Numbered from the stretch's first letter, positions 32,764 to 42,464 are shown. The stretch: 59,521 bases of DNA from an uncultured Eubacteriales bacterium (GCA_900546075.1 URBH01000005.1:1-59521); one strand, 5' to 3'. Program-made: numbers and translations. The notes: a model not told the origin generated them from the letters alone.

Positions 32764-33732
32764 TTAAGCCTTGCCGGCGCAGCCCAGGACGTCCACCAGC
32801 TTGTGGCGAACCAGTTCCTTGATGTTGGCACGGGCGGGCTTCAGGTACTCGCGGGGGTCGAACTTGTCGGGATGCTCATTGAAGAACTGACGGATGGTGC
32901 CGGTCATGGCAAGACGCAGGTCGGAGTCGATGTTGATCTTGCAGACGGACAGCTCGGCAGCGTGACGCAGCTGCTCCTCGGGGATACCCACGGCGTCGGG
33001 CATCTTGCCGCCGTTCTCGTTGATCATCTTCACGTAGTTCTGAGGAACGGAAGAAGAACCGTGCAGAACGATGGGGAAGCCGGGCAGACGGCGGGAAACC
33101 TCTTCCAGAACGTCGAAGCGCAGGGGAGGCGGAACCAGAACGCCGTCCGCATTGCGGGTGCACTGGGCAGCGGTGAACTTGTAAGCGCCGTGGCTGGTGC
33201 CGATGGCGATGGCCAGAGAATCGCAGCCGGTCTTGGTTACGAACTCTTCCACTTCCTCGGGACGGGTGTAGGAGGCAGCATGAGCGGCGACCTTGACGTC
33301 GTCCTCAATGCCGGCCAGAGTGCCCAGCTCAGCCTCAACGACGACACCGTGGTCATGGGCGTACTCAACGACCTTACGGGTGATCTCGATGTTCTCGGCG
33401 AAGGGCTTGGAGGAGGCGTCGATCATGACGGAGGTGAAGCCACCGTCGATGCAGGCCTTGCAGGTCTCGAAGTCGGGGCCGTGATCCAGATGCAGAGCGA
33501 TGGGGATTTCGGGGCACTCGATGACAGCAGCCTCCACCAGCTTTACCAGGTAGGTGTGGTTGGCATAGGCGCGGGCGCCCTTGGAGACCTGCAGGATAAC
33601 GGGAGCCTTCTCCTCGCGGCAGGCCTCGGTGATGCCCTGAACGATTTCCATGTTGTTGACGTTGAAAGCGCCGATGGCGTAGCCGCCGTCGTAAGCCTTC
33701 TTGAACATCTCAGTTGTGGTTACAAGAGCCAT
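32764..33732 (-). CDS. fba: Class II fructose-bisphosphate aldolase
   Basis: A 322-residue zinc aldolase. HLDHGPDFETCKACIDGGFTSVMIDAS carries the catalytic Asp and first zinc His, VEAELGTLAG the second metal-site region, and AIGTSHGAYKF and VLHGSSSVP the later His ligands. It interconverts fructose-1,6-bisphosphate with glyceraldehyde-3-phosphate and dihydroxyacetone phosphate. It is monocistronic, with its own promoter and terminator, and divergent from PPi-phosphofructokinase. Confidence 0.96.
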   Translation of the reverse strand: MALVTTTEMFKKAYDGGYAIGAFNVNNMEIVQGITEACREEKAPVILQVSKGARAYANHTYLVKLVEAAVIECPEIPIALHLDHGPDFETCKACIDGGFTSVMIDASSKPFAENIEITRKVVEYAHDHGVVVEAELGTLAGIEDDVKVAAHAASYTRPEEVEEFVTKTGCDSLAIAIGTSHGAYKFTAAQCTRNADGVLVPPPLRFDVLEEVSRRLPGFPIVLHGSSSVPQNYVKMINENGGKMPDAVGIPEEQLRHAAELSVCKINIDSDLRLAMTGTIRQFFNEHPDKFDPREYLKPARANIKELVRHKLVDVLGCAGKA

Positions 33733-33786
33733 TTGGAATCATCCTTTCTTAAACTGCGGGCCGAAACCCGCTTCTATTCCGCTGAC

Positions 33787-33814
33787 ATTATAGCATATTT
33801 TTCGGGTTTTTCAA
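33787..33814 (-). promoter_or_regulatory. Aldolase promoter
   Basis: On the minus strand TTGAAA (33814-33809), 16-bp spacer, TATAAT (33792-33787). Confidence 0.78.
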
Positions 33815-33954
33815 TATAAATATTTTGATACTTCCGTCCCGGCAAAATGTTCATTTTCACCAGAAAATCGGCCGCTGACGGCGCTGACAGCGCCGTTTTG
33901 GAAGGGAAAGCGGCACTTTGAAGTTTTTCCCGGGAAAAATTCAGAATTTTGCTA

Positions 33955-33983
33955 TTTACGTTTTGCGAAAAATGGAGTATAAT
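33955..33983 (+). promoter_or_regulatory. PPi-phosphofructokinase promoter
   Basis: TTTACG (33955-33960), 17-bp spacer, TATAAT (33978-33983). The region between the two divergent glycolytic promoters (33815-33954) contains a GCGCTGACAGCGCC dyad near 33880 but no gene. Confidence 0.72.
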
Positions 33984-34022
33984 CTCCCTTGAACAAAAAT
34001 TCTGTAAGGAGTGTATACATCC

Positions 34023-35681
34023 ATGAAACTGTCCCCTCTCCAGATTGCAAGATACCAGTACAGTCCCAAGCTTCCGGGTATGCTCAGAAACGGGATTTCT
34101 GATATTTGTGTGTGCAGCGGCGGCGCCACCGAGAGCGTCGCGGATCAGGAAAAGATCAAGGCGCTGTTCCCCAATACCTACGGCAAAAACGAGATCACCT
34201 TCCAGAAGGGTAAGAACACCTCTGAGGCCAGGAAGCAGGTCGTGGGCGTGATTCTTTCCGGCGGTCAGGCGCCCGGCGGCCACAACGTCATCTGCGGCCT
34301 GTACGACGCGCTGAAGGCCTGCGACAAGGAAAACGTCCTCTACGGCTTCAAGGGCGGCCCCAGCGGCCTGCTGGAGGATAACTACCTGATCTTCGACGAC
34401 GAGTACATCAACCAGTACCGCAACACCGGCGGATTCGACATCATCGGCTCCGGCAGAACCAAGCTGGAAACCGAGGAGCAGTTTGCCGTTGCCGAGGGCG
34501 TGTGCAAGAAGCACGGCATCACCGCCATCGTCATCATCGGCGGCGACGACTCCAACACCAACGCCGCAGTTCTCGCCGAGTATTTTGCCGCCCACAACAG
34601 CGGCATCCAGGTCATCGGCTGCCCCAAGACCATCGACGGCGACCTGAAGAACGAGGACATCGAATGCTCCTTCGGCTTCGACACCGCCACCAAGACCTAC
34701 AGCGAGATCATCGGCAACATCGAGCGTGACGCCAACTCCGCCAAGAAGTATTGGCACTTTGTCAAGGTCATGGGTCGTTCCGCTTCCCACGTGGCGCTGG
34801 AATGCGCCCTGGAAACCCAGCCCAACATCTGCCTGATCGGCGAGGAAGTGGCCGAGAAGAAGATGTCCCTTGCCCAGATCGCGGACTACATTGCCGACTC
34901 CGTGGCCACCCGGGCGGCGAAGGGCTGGAACTTCGGCGTTGCCATCATCCCCGAGGGCATCGTGGAGTTCGTTCCCGAATTCTCCGTGCTGATCGCGGAG
35001 ATCAACGAGCTGCTGGCCGGGGAGAAGACCGCCCAGTTTAACGCCTTGCCCACCTGGGAGGAGAAGTACGCCTTCATTAAGAATGGTCTGACCAAGCAGT
35101 CCATGGACGTGTTCGCCATCCTGCCCCAGAGCATCCAGCAGCAGCTGTTTTTGGAGCGTGACCCCCACGGCAACGTGCAGGTCTCCCTCATTGAGTCCGA
35201 GAAGCTGTTCTCCGCTCTGGTCAGAGACAATCTGGCTGCCCGGAAGGCCGCCGGAACTTACAACGACAAGTTCTCCACCCAGCATCACTTCCTGGGCTAC
35301 GAAGGCCGCTGCGCATTCCCCTCCAACTTTGACGCCGACTACTGCTACTCTCTGGGGTACAACGCCTTCATGCTGATTCAGTACGGCTACACCGGCTATC
35401 TGTCCAAGGTCTCCAATCTGTCCAGGCCCGCCGAGGAGTGGGTGGCAGGCGGTATGCCCATCACCAAGATGATGAACATGGAGAGAAGAAACGGCAAGGA
35501 CAAGCCCGTTATCCGCAAGGCGCTGGTGGAGTTGGACGGCAAGCCCTTCCGGTTCTTCGCCGAGCACAGAGCCGAGTGGGCTGTGGAAACCTGCTACACC
35601 TACCCCGGCGCCATCCAGTACTTTGGACCCCGTGAGGTCTGCGACCTGACCACCAGAACCCTGGCTCTGGAAAAGGCATAA
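34023..35681 (+). CDS. pfp: Pyrophosphate-dependent 6-phosphofructokinase (long form)
   Basis: A 552-residue phosphofructokinase of the long PPi type. VVGVILSGGQAPGGHNVICGL is the phosphoryl-donor loop, and IVIIGGDDSNTNAAVLAEYF carries the second Asp of GGDD, which marks PPi rather than ATP use. PKTIDGDLKNEDIECSFGFDTA is the sugar-phosphate and catalytic site. It makes fructose-1,6-bisphosphate reversibly, pairing with the divergent aldolase. ATG 34023 lies 11 nt from AAGGAG; the in-frame GTG at 34011 overlaps that site and is less likely. Confidence 0.94.
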   Translation: MKLSPLQIARYQYSPKLPGMLRNGISDICVCSGGATESVADQEKIKALFPNTYGKNEITFQKGKNTSEARKQVVGVILSGGQAPGGHNVICGLYDALKACDKENVLYGFKGGPSGLLEDNYLIFDDEYINQYRNTGGFDIIGSGRTKLETEEQFAVAEGVCKKHGITAIVIIGGDDSNTNAAVLAEYFAAHNSGIQVIGCPKTIDGDLKNEDIECSFGFDTATKTYSEIIGNIERDANSAKKYWHFVKVMGRSASHVALECALETQPNICLIGEEVAEKKMSLAQIADYIADSVATRAAKGWNFGVAIIPEGIVEFVPEFSVLIAEINELLAGEKTAQFNALPTWEEKYAFIKNGLTKQSMDVFAILPQSIQQQLFLERDPHGNVQVSLIESEKLFSALVRDNLAARKAAGTYNDKFSTQHHFLGYEGRCAFPSNFDADYCYSLGYNAFMLIQYGYTGYLSKVSNLSRPAEEWVAGGMPITKMMNMERRNGKDKPVIRKALVELDGKPFRFFAEHRAEWAVETCYTYPGAIQYFGPREVCDLTTRTLALEKA

Positions 35682-35689
35682 TCAAACAA

Positions 35690-35724
35690 AAATGTCTCCG
35701 GCTGCGTGCCGGAGACATTTTTTC
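35690..35724 (+). terminator. Terminator of PPi-phosphofructokinase gene
   Basis: AATGTCTCCGGC and GCCGGAGACATT pair with a short loop, followed by TTTTTT. Confidence 0.93.
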
Positions 35725-35733
35725 GGTAGACTC

Positions 35734-35760
35734 AGTCCCTCCGGTGTGGCCGGAGGGACT
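35734..35760 (-). terminator. Hairpin downstream of the BlaR1-like gene
   Basis: AGTCCCTCCGG (35734-35744) and CCGGAGGGACT (35750-35760), loop TGTGG. No T run on the minus strand, so it is a weak terminator or 3' stabilising stem. Confidence 0.55.
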
Positions 35761-35769
35761 GACGTTCTT

Positions 35770-38691
35770 TTATTCGGCCAGAGAGTAGCTGCTGACCTTC
35801 CATGCGTCGTTTTCTCTGACGACGACGATGGTCAGATAGGCAATTTCACTGTCAACGTTCTTGCGGTAGGGGTAGGCAAATTCGTAGGTGCCGTTGGCCT
35901 CTGCCTCTTTCCACATGTCCACCGTGACCTCATGCCAGCACACGATCACATCGTTTGTATTGCCGGAATAGGCTTCCACTCCGCCTGTGTAGTCCTTGGA
36001 GAGCAACCGGGGCAGCGTATCCATATCTCCGTAAAAATAGGCATACGCAAACTCCGTAACGAAGGCGTTGAGTGCCTCTGTGCCCTGCTGTTCCTCCGAC
36101 TGGAGGATCCGACTGAAGAACATACTGGCGGGAATCACGGTTTCACCGTTCACCGTCACGTCCTTGCAGTCGTGGAAGCTCATGTCGCTGCCGCCCAGAT
36201 CCCGCAGGGTGTTGTTTTCCATTACAATGCCCTCGGAGCTCCAGAACTGGACGCCGCCCTGGCTGCACTCGTAGATGTCGCAGTTGGCGACCCGTATATC
36301 GGTGCAGTATTCCGCGTCCACGCCCAGAATGCCGCAACCGTAGAGACCGCATTTGTCCACGGTGACGTGGTCGCTGTCCTGGAACCGCAGAACGCCGCCG
36401 ATGCAGTAACCGGGCTCCCTTGTGTGACCGGCGGTGAAGCCGGAGAGGGTGATGTAGCTGCACGACTGGAAGGTCAGGACGTTGGCGTAGCGGGGGATGG
36501 CGGCGATGGTGTGTCCCGTTACGCTGCCGTCATTGCTGCGGATGGTCAGATTGTCCACCCCGTCGATGACCAGCTGGGGGCCGTCAAATTCATCCAGCCA
36601 GTAGTAATAATCGCCCTTGGAGGTGCCGTAGCCGGTGGCGGTGCTGAGGTCGTACAGCTCCCCGTCCAGCACGATGTCCACGTTGGGGCCGATAGCGGCG
36701 ATCAGCTCGTCCACCGTGGAAACGTGGATCTCCAGCTGCGCCTGAGTCGGTTCCGTCGCGCCTGTGGAGTACAGCTTGTTCATCTGCTCATCGGTAAGAG
36801 GATTGCCCGCGCCGTCCGTGATGGTACCGTCGTCTCCAAACCAGCGGCGGACGCTGCAATTTTCAAACCGGTTGCCGTCCAGAACCATACTCGACTCGTC
36901 TGCCGGCGTCTGGGTATCTTCGTGGTACTCAGACTGGAAGTTGAATGCTTCCAGCTGGCTGCGGTTGTTGGAGAACAGATTGCCCTTCATCTGAACGGTG
37001 CTTCCGGAAACGATTGCCAGATACATAAGGCTGCTGTCGCTGATTTCGCAGTTTTCCACCGTCACATTCCGGCTGGAACTGATATCAAAATAGGTGTATC
37101 CGCCGTATTCCTCGGAGCCGATGCGGTAAATGCGGGTTCCGGAGATGGTGACGTCTTCACAGCTGATGATCTCGGCGGCGCTGCTGGAGCAGTCGTACAC
37201 GTCGCTGTCCGCGAGAGAAATGTCCTTGGAATCCGCCGCCTGCAATCCGATCATGCCGCAGCCGTAGATGCCCAGACGGTTCATGTCGGTGCCGGTGCAG
37301 TTTTGCAGGTAGATAACGCCGCTGCTGCACTCGCCCAGCTCCAGGGCGTGACCGGCGGTGAAATCCTCCAGCGTGACATTTTCGCAATTCTTCAGATTGA
37401 TGACGCTGGCAGACCGGGGGTCGCATTCCAGAGTCGTGTTCACCTTGCCGCTGCCGCGGATGGTCAGGTTCTTCACGTTTTGCAGCATCAGCTCAAAGCC
37501 GTCGTACTTTTCCGTCCAGGCGCAGTAGGGGTTTTCCGAGGGCAGGCCGTAGCCTTTGGCGCCGGACAGGTTGTAGGTTCCCGGCTCCAGCTGGATGACG
37601 GTGTCCGGCGCGATGGCGGCCAGCAGCTCGTCCACATTGCGGACGGTGACGGCATCAGAGGAAGCGGTCGGCTCGGTATCCCCGGCGGCTGCCGCATCCT
37701 TTCTCGCGGGGCTGGTCACTAGGCACACCGCCACAAAGACAATGGCGATCACGCCCACCAGACTGATCCAGAAGCCGGGCTTCTTATAGGAAAGCACCGA
37801 CTTGATGCGCTCCTTGACGCTCACCTCGCCGAAGGCCACGGGACAGGCCGCGAAGTGCGCCCGATTGGTGGAGCAGTTCAGCAGGGCGGCGGAGTAGGCT
37901 TTCCGCTCGTCCAGCTCCATGAACTGCACCACCCGCTCGTCGCAGGCGATCTCGATGTCCTTGCACAGCAGGATGTAGGCCGCCCACACCAGCGGATTGA
38001 ACCAGTGCAGCGCCAGCGCCAGAAAGCCCACCATCTTGAACCAGTGGTCGCCCTTGTCCAGATGGGTGCGCTCGTGGGCGAGAATGTAGCGCTGCTCCTC
38101 GGGGGTCATGCCCATGGGGATGTAGATATTCGGGCGGATGAAGCCCAGAATAAAAGCGGTCTCGATGCGGTCGCATTCCCAGCCGCCGGGGATCCTGACT
38201 GCCTCCCGAACCTTCAGCTTCAGGGTCAGGTAGGTGTACAGACTGTAAATGCCGAAGCAGCAGGCGATGCCGAGCCAGAACCAGGGAAGAACCGACAGGA
38301 AATCAAAGCCCGTATCCGGCTCCGCCGCCGTTTCCGGGGCGGGGGAGGGGGTGCTGCTGATCACGGTGGTGACGGGGGACTGGATATCCGGAAGCGCCGC
38401 GGGCATCTGCGCGGGGGCTTCCACGTCTGCCGGGGAGAAATCCTCCGGCGCGGCGGGCGCCTGAGAATGGCTGAACTGCTGCACCTGTGCCACCGGGTCG
38501 GCGCTGGGCTGCAAGCTCAGGTCGCTTTGAATCTGGAAGGGCATCAGCAGCCGCAGTCCCGCCAGCAGCCAGAGCAGGCAGATATACTTCCGGGGCGTTT
38601 TTTTCAGCACCAGCCGCAGCAGCATGACGGCCAGAATGACGATGCTGCCGTGGAAGCTGGCCGTCAGGATGTTCCGGAACAATGTGTTCAT
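35770..38691 (-). CDS. M56 (BlaR1/MecR1-like) membrane peptidase fused to duplicated right-handed beta-helix
   Basis: A 973-residue protein. Residues 1-325 are a BlaR1-type M56 module: hydrophobic helices at about 10-50, 135-155, 220-240 and 305-325, with zinc motif HERTH at 206-210 and EIACDER (247-253). The usual penicillin-binding sensor is absent. Instead there are two tandem beta-helix units, about 345-640 and 655-880, each opening with VDELLAAI/VDELIAAI and PGTYNLSGAKGYG-like words and holding parallel beta-helix repeats (NLTIRGSG, NVTLEDFTAGH). The last ~95 residues look SnoaL/NTF2-like. It overlaps blaI by 4 nt. Inference: a proteolytic receptor sensing a carbohydrate or wall ligand. 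Confidence 0.87.
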   Translation of the reverse strand: MNTLFRNILTASFHGSIVILAVMLLRLVLKKTPRKYICLLWLLAGLRLLMPFQIQSDLSLQPSADPVAQVQQFSHSQAPAAPEDFSPADVEAPAQMPAALPDIQSPVTTVISSTPSPAPETAAEPDTGFDFLSVLPWFWLGIACCFGIYSLYTYLTLKLKVREAVRIPGGWECDRIETAFILGFIRPNIYIPMGMTPEEQRYILAHERTHLDKGDHWFKMVGFLALALHWFNPLVWAAYILLCKDIEIACDERVVQFMELDERKAYSAALLNCSTNRAHFAACPVAFGEVSVKERIKSVLSYKKPGFWISLVGVIAIVFVAVCLVTSPARKDAAAAGDTEPTASSDAVTVRNVDELLAAIAPDTVIQLEPGTYNLSGAKGYGLPSENPYCAWTEKYDGFELMLQNVKNLTIRGSGKVNTTLECDPRSASVINLKNCENVTLEDFTAGHALELGECSSGVIYLQNCTGTDMNRLGIYGCGMIGLQAADSKDISLADSDVYDCSSSAAEIISCEDVTISGTRIYRIGSEEYGGYTYFDISSSRNVTVENCEISDSSLMYLAIVSGSTVQMKGNLFSNNRSQLEAFNFQSEYHEDTQTPADESSMVLDGNRFENCSVRRWFGDDGTITDGAGNPLTDEQMNKLYSTGATEPTQAQLEIHVSTVDELIAAIGPNVDIVLDGELYDLSTATGYGTSKGDYYYWLDEFDGPQLVIDGVDNLTIRSNDGSVTGHTIAAIPRYANVLTFQSCSYITLSGFTAGHTREPGYCIGGVLRFQDSDHVTVDKCGLYGCGILGVDAEYCTDIRVANCDIYECSQGGVQFWSSEGIVMENNTLRDLGGSDMSFHDCKDVTVNGETVIPASMFFSRILQSEEQQGTEALNAFVTEFAYAYFYGDMDTLPRLLSKDYTGGVEAYSGNTNDVIVCWHEVTVDMWKEAEANGTYEFAYPYRKNVDSEIAYLTIVVVRENDAWKVSSYSLAE

Positions 38692-39056
38692 GTTCGATCC
38701 TCCTCGTAATTGTCAATGAGTGCCTTCAGCTGTTCCACCTCGTCCCGGGTGAGCTTCCTGCTCCGGGAGAAGGCGGCGATAAAGGCGGGCATGGAGCCTT
38801 GGAAGGTCTCCTCCACCATTTCGTCCAGCCGGGACGCCTGCGCCTGTTCCTTGGAAATCAGAGAAGAGACGACGGCGTTCTCGTTCTTCACCACGCCCCG
38901 TTCCGACAGACGGCGGATGACGGTGTAGGTGGTGGCCTTCGACCAGCCAAGCCGCTCTCTGCACAGCTCGACCAGATGGGTGGAGTTGATCGGCTCATGC
39001 TCCCACAGAATCAGGCAGAAGCGGTATTCGCTTTCAAAGATTTTGGGCGCTTCCAA
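38688..39056 (-). CDS. BlaI/MecI-family repressor
   Basis: A 122-residue winged-helix repressor. LVELCRERLGWSKATTYTVIRRLSERGVVKNE is the DNA-binding part, and the C-terminal dimerisation helices end at DNYEEDRT. Start codon is TTG at 39056, 8 nt after AAAGGAGG. Members are inactivated by proteolysis triggered by the partner BlaR1 protease, here the next gene, overlapping by 4 nt. The target genes are probably this operon itself plus unknown loci. Confidence 0.93.
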   Translation of the reverse strand: MEAPKIFESEYRFCLILWEHEPINSTHLVELCRERLGWSKATTYTVIRRLSERGVVKNENAVVSSLISKEQAQASRLDEMVEETFQGSMPAFIAAFSRSRKLTRDEVEQLKALIDNYEEDRT

Positions 39057-39122
39057 TCAGAATACCTCCTTTGGGTGTATCTGGAAATACAAAAGTTTAA
39101 TGAATTAAACCTTCTGGAAGAT

Positions 39123-39151
39123 AGTCTAACATAGTAAACCCCCATTGTCAA
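39123..39151 (-). promoter_or_regulatory. Promoter of the blaI-like operon
   Basis: On the minus strand TTGACA (39151-39146), 17-bp spacer, TAGACT (39128-39123). The words TAGTCTAAC and ATAGTAAAC around the -10 could be BlaI contact sites, but no perfect dyad is visible. Confidence 0.7.
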
Positions 39152-39230
39152 GGGAAAAATTACAAAATTATGACAAAACTGAGAAAATCTGGAAAAGTAT
39201 CGCAACAGAAAGCCATGGGAATTTTTCCAA

Positions 39231-39266
39231 AACAGCGGAGAAAGCCGCGCTTTCTCCGCTGTTTTT
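39231..39266 (-). terminator. Strong terminator of the repair operon
   Basis: AACAGCGGAGAAAGC and GCTTTCTCCGCTGTT are perfect 15-bp arms with a 3-nt loop, flanked by A and T runs on both strands. Confidence 0.93.
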
Positions 39267-39276
39267 GGAAGCATAT

Positions 39277-41403
39277 TTATGCGTTTGCGGCATTTCCCTC
39301 CCGCTGCTGGCAGGTGAACAGAATGACCTGACGGTTTTTCGCCAACTCTTCCAGAATGGCCAGCGCCGCCTGCATCCGGGTATCGTCGAAGCGCACCAGC
39401 GCGTCGTCCAGAATCAGGGGGGACTCCGGGGTCAGCTCCTCCGCCACGGCCAGACGGAGGGCGAGGTACAGCTGATCGATGGTGCCGTCACTGCGCCACA
39501 GGGCGTCGTGGAGGGTTTCCTCGTCCCCGGCTCCGGCCTGGAGGGAAAAGTCCTCGCCCATGGAAAGACGTTGGTAGCGCCCGCCGGTCATGGCGGCAAG
39601 ATAGGTCTGCGCCCGCTGGGAAATCCGGGGGGCGAACCGCCGCTGCAGCTCCGACCGCGCCTGTGCCAGCGTCTCCTGGGCGATGGTCAGGGCGGTGTAG
39701 GTTTTTTCCAGCTGGGCAAGACGGGCGTTGACCGCGGACAGCTGCGTTTCCAGCTGCGCCCGGTCGCCCAGGGCTTCCATCCGGCCCTTGTACTGGCTGA
39801 TGCGGCTTTGCAGCCGCTGCTGCTCCTCGGTGCAGTCCGACAGCAGCCGCGCCGTGTCCGCCGGGGAGTGGGTCAGGGTATCCACCCCCACGGGGGGCCG
39901 AACGGGCTTCGCCATGGCGCTGAGGGTGTCCACCAGATTCTGCGCCCGCTGGGCTTCCCGCCTAGCGGTGTGGTAGGCTTCCCATTTGTTCGTGATCTGC
40001 TGCCAGAATTCCATGACCGCGTCCGGCTCCTGGGCGCCGCACAGGGAATCCAGGCGCTTGCGCAGCACCATCAGGCGCACCTCCACGTCTCCCTGGGCGT
40101 CCTGATATTCCTTCTGGGCGGCGTTGTACGCCCGGAGGGCAGTCTCATATTCCCGCAGGGAGTCCGTCCAGTGGGCGGGGTCGGCGGTTCCGTATTTCTT
40201 TTCCAGTGCCTCGGTCTGCTTTTTAAGCCGCTGCATTCCCAAGAGGCTGAGCGCCTGAAGAAGCACGGAAACCATGCCGAGGATGCCCGCCGGGAGATAA
40301 TTCTGCATCACCAGCAGCGCGATCGCCCCGGCCATGACGACGGCGCCCAGAATCAGCAGCAAAATCGGCATTTTGCTGCCCCGCAGGCCGGTCATGGTCT
40401 GACGGTCAGCGTTGACCATTTCCATAGCCGCCGTTACGTCCATGTCCGCGAAGGGATCCTTCTTTGCCGGGGGCAGGGGAGCGCGGGGGAGCATTTGGTT
40501 TTCCATTTGCAGGGCGTTCCACTCGTCCCGGAAGCCGCGCAGCTCCTTGAGCTTCTTTTCCGCGTCCTCCTGAGAGGGCAGCTTTTCGCAGGCGGCTTCC
40601 CGGATGGCGAGTAAATCCTGCGCCTGTTCCAGCGCTTCCCGCGCCTGGGCGACCCGCCCGGCGTCCGTCTCCGCGGCGGCATAGTCCAGGGCGGCCTGAT
40701 GGGTGTTCAGCTGCTGTAACCAGGTTTTGACGTCGTCCAGACGCATTTTCAGCTTCTTTACCTGGGCGTCCAGCGCATCCAGTTCGTCAATTTTATTCTG
40801 AAGGGCGTCCCGCTGACCTTCCAGCTGGGGAAGAAGGCCGCTTTTGTTGTAGCGGCAGCGGTTTTTCAGATCCCGGAGGTTTTTTGCCAGCCGGTCCCCT
40901 GCGCCGCTTTCGTCACCGGTGGTCACAAGGTCATTCAAGCGGCGGCGGAGGGCTTCATCCTGGGTCACGGGCAAGTCCGACTGACGGATAAACCCCGCCC
41001 GGCGGAACACCGTCTGCTCCACGCCCAGCAGCTGCTGGCCGCAGTTTGCCGCCGTCAGCTCCGGGACGGCCAGTCCGGAATCGGTTTCGTAGGCCTTGAA
41101 TTCGCCCAGGGGAACTCTGCCCTTGGTGCGGCGCTCGATGGTGATGTCCCGGCCGTTCCAATTCAGGTCAATGCGCCCTGCCATGGGGTTGCCCGACCAG
41201 GGGGCGTAGCGCTCTTTGTCGGCGAGGGCGGTTTTTGTGGTTTTGGCCCGGGTGTCCAGACCGTAGAGCATGGCCGCGAGAAAGGCGCACCAGGTGCTTT
41301 TGCCCCATTCGTTGGGGGCGGTGAGGATGTTCAGCCCCGGCCGGAGGGTCAGCTCCGCGCGCTCCAGCTTGCCGAAGGTGGCCGTCATTTTGTAGATTTT
41401 CAC
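39277..41403 (-). CDS. yhaN: SbcC/YhaN-like AAA ATPase with membrane hairpin
   Basis: A 708-residue SMC-like ATPase. Walker A-type loop APNEWGKST is at about 30-38, followed by coiled-coil arms, then two hydrophobic segments in the middle (about 343-385, MPILLLILGAVVMAGAIALLV), coiled coil again, and a C-terminal signature/Walker B region (LRLAVAEELTPESPLILDDALVRFDD). The central membrane hairpin is typical of YhaN and not of soluble SbcC. With the adjacent nuclease it forms a DNA-end processing pair. It overlaps that gene by 4 nt. Confidence 0.9.
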   Translation of the reverse strand: MKIYKMTATFGKLERAELTLRPGLNILTAPNEWGKSTWCAFLAAMLYGLDTRAKTTKTALADKERYAPWSGNPMAGRIDLNWNGRDITIERRTKGRVPLGEFKAYETDSGLAVPELTAANCGQQLLGVEQTVFRRAGFIRQSDLPVTQDEALRRRLNDLVTTGDESGAGDRLAKNLRDLKNRCRYNKSGLLPQLEGQRDALQNKIDELDALDAQVKKLKMRLDDVKTWLQQLNTHQAALDYAAAETDAGRVAQAREALEQAQDLLAIREAACEKLPSQEDAEKKLKELRGFRDEWNALQMENQMLPRAPLPPAKKDPFADMDVTAAMEMVNADRQTMTGLRGSKMPILLLILGAVVMAGAIALLVMQNYLPAGILGMVSVLLQALSLLGMQRLKKQTEALEKKYGTADPAHWTDSLREYETALRAYNAAQKEYQDAQGDVEVRLMVLRKRLDSLCGAQEPDAVMEFWQQITNKWEAYHTARREAQRAQNLVDTLSAMAKPVRPPVGVDTLTHSPADTARLLSDCTEEQQRLQSRISQYKGRMEALGDRAQLETQLSAVNARLAQLEKTYTALTIAQETLAQARSELQRRFAPRISQRAQTYLAAMTGGRYQRLSMGEDFSLQAGAGDEETLHDALWRSDGTIDQLYLALRLAVAEELTPESPLILDDALVRFDDTRMQAALAILEELAKNRQVILFTCQQREGNAANA

Positions 41404-42464
41404 AGCGTGACCTCCCGTCCTTCCAGCAGCTTCCGGGAAATTTCCGCCGCAAGCTGAATTTCCTCCCGGCTGTCAGGGTCGGCCTCCATGGCTTCCCGGA
41501 GCAGCCGGAAATACACGCCCTCCAGGGTGTCCGCGTCGGTGTCCCCCCAGATGTCCAGAGGGGGAAGCGTCTCGTCCCGGAGCGTCAGATTGGGAACGGC
41601 GGAAAAGCGCTGTGTGAGCTTGGCGATGTCCGCTTCGCCGCTTCCCGTGAGGGTGACGCGGAAAAAGTCCCGGCTTCCCGCAGGAGGCAGAAGGGCTTCC
41701 AGCGCCGCCTCGGCACCGGAGGAAATATCCGCTTTCAGCTCGTGGAACCGGATGGTGTCCAGTGCCACCGCCCGAAGGGAAGCGCTGTCCTCCACGGTCA
41801 CGATGCACACGCCCTTTTCTCCGGTTTCGTCCCAGCCCCGCCCCATGGGACAGCCCGGCCAGGCGCACAGCGTCCCACCGGCGTGGAACGCCCCCGCTTT
41901 GTGGATATGTCCCAGCGCCAGATATTGCAGCCCCGAGTCCCGCACCTGCTGGGCGGTGATGGGGCAGTAGGGGGAGTCCTTCCGGGTGGGGTCGCCGTGA
42001 AGCACGGCGATGCAGTATTTTTCGCTGCCCTCCGCCCGGAAGTTTTCCAGCAGGGGGGCGCTGTCCATGCTCTGGTAGCCCGCGCCGTAGACCCGGCAAT
42101 TCAGCTCAGGAATCGTCACGGCTTCCAGCCCGCGGGTGAACACGTACACATTCTCCGGCCAGCGTTCTTCCAGCCAGAGGGAGCCGGGGGCGCAGAAATC
42201 GTGATTGCCCGGCGTAATGAAGACCCGTGCGCCGCACTCGGATAACGCTTTCTTAAGGACATCCACCGTCTCCCGGGCGGGCTCGCCGTCAAAAATATCT
42301 CCCGCCAGGAGCAGAAGATCGCATTTTTCCCGGCGGCAAAGCTGGGCAGTTTTGCCGGGGATGCTCAGCTGCTCCTGCCGTAAAAGCGCCCGCTGGCTGT
42401 CATCGAAGCCCGCGAAGGGGGAGTCTAAGTGCCAGTCGGCGCTGTGTAAAATTTTCAGTCCCAT
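41400..42464 (-). CDS. yhaO: SbcD/YhaO-like DNA repair exonuclease
   Basis: A 354-residue calcineurin-type phosphoesterase. Metal motifs in order are SADWHLDSPF, LLAGDIFDGE, TPGNHDF and LALGHIHK, the Mre11/SbcD set. The C-terminal capping region is short. It is the nuclease partner of the SbcC/YhaN-like ATPase downstream. It begins inside the end of ymdB. ATG 42464 is chosen because the long open frame upstream is only a shadow of ymdB. Confidence 0.92.
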   Translation of the reverse strand: MGLKILHSADWHLDSPFAGFDDSQRALLRQEQLSIPGKTAQLCRREKCDLLLLAGDIFDGEPARETVDVLKKALSECGARVFITPGNHDFCAPGSLWLEERWPENVYVFTRGLEAVTIPELNCRVYGAGYQSMDSAPLLENFRAEGSEKYCIAVLHGDPTRKDSPYCPITAQQVRDSGLQYLALGHIHKAGAFHAGGTLCAWPGCPMGRGWDETGEKGVCIVTVEDSASLRAVALDTIRFHELKADISSGAEAALEALLPPAGSRDFFRVTLTGSGEADIAKLTQRFSAVPNLTLRDETLPPLDIWGDTDADTLEGVYFRLLREAMEADPDSREEIQLAAEISRKLLEGREVTL

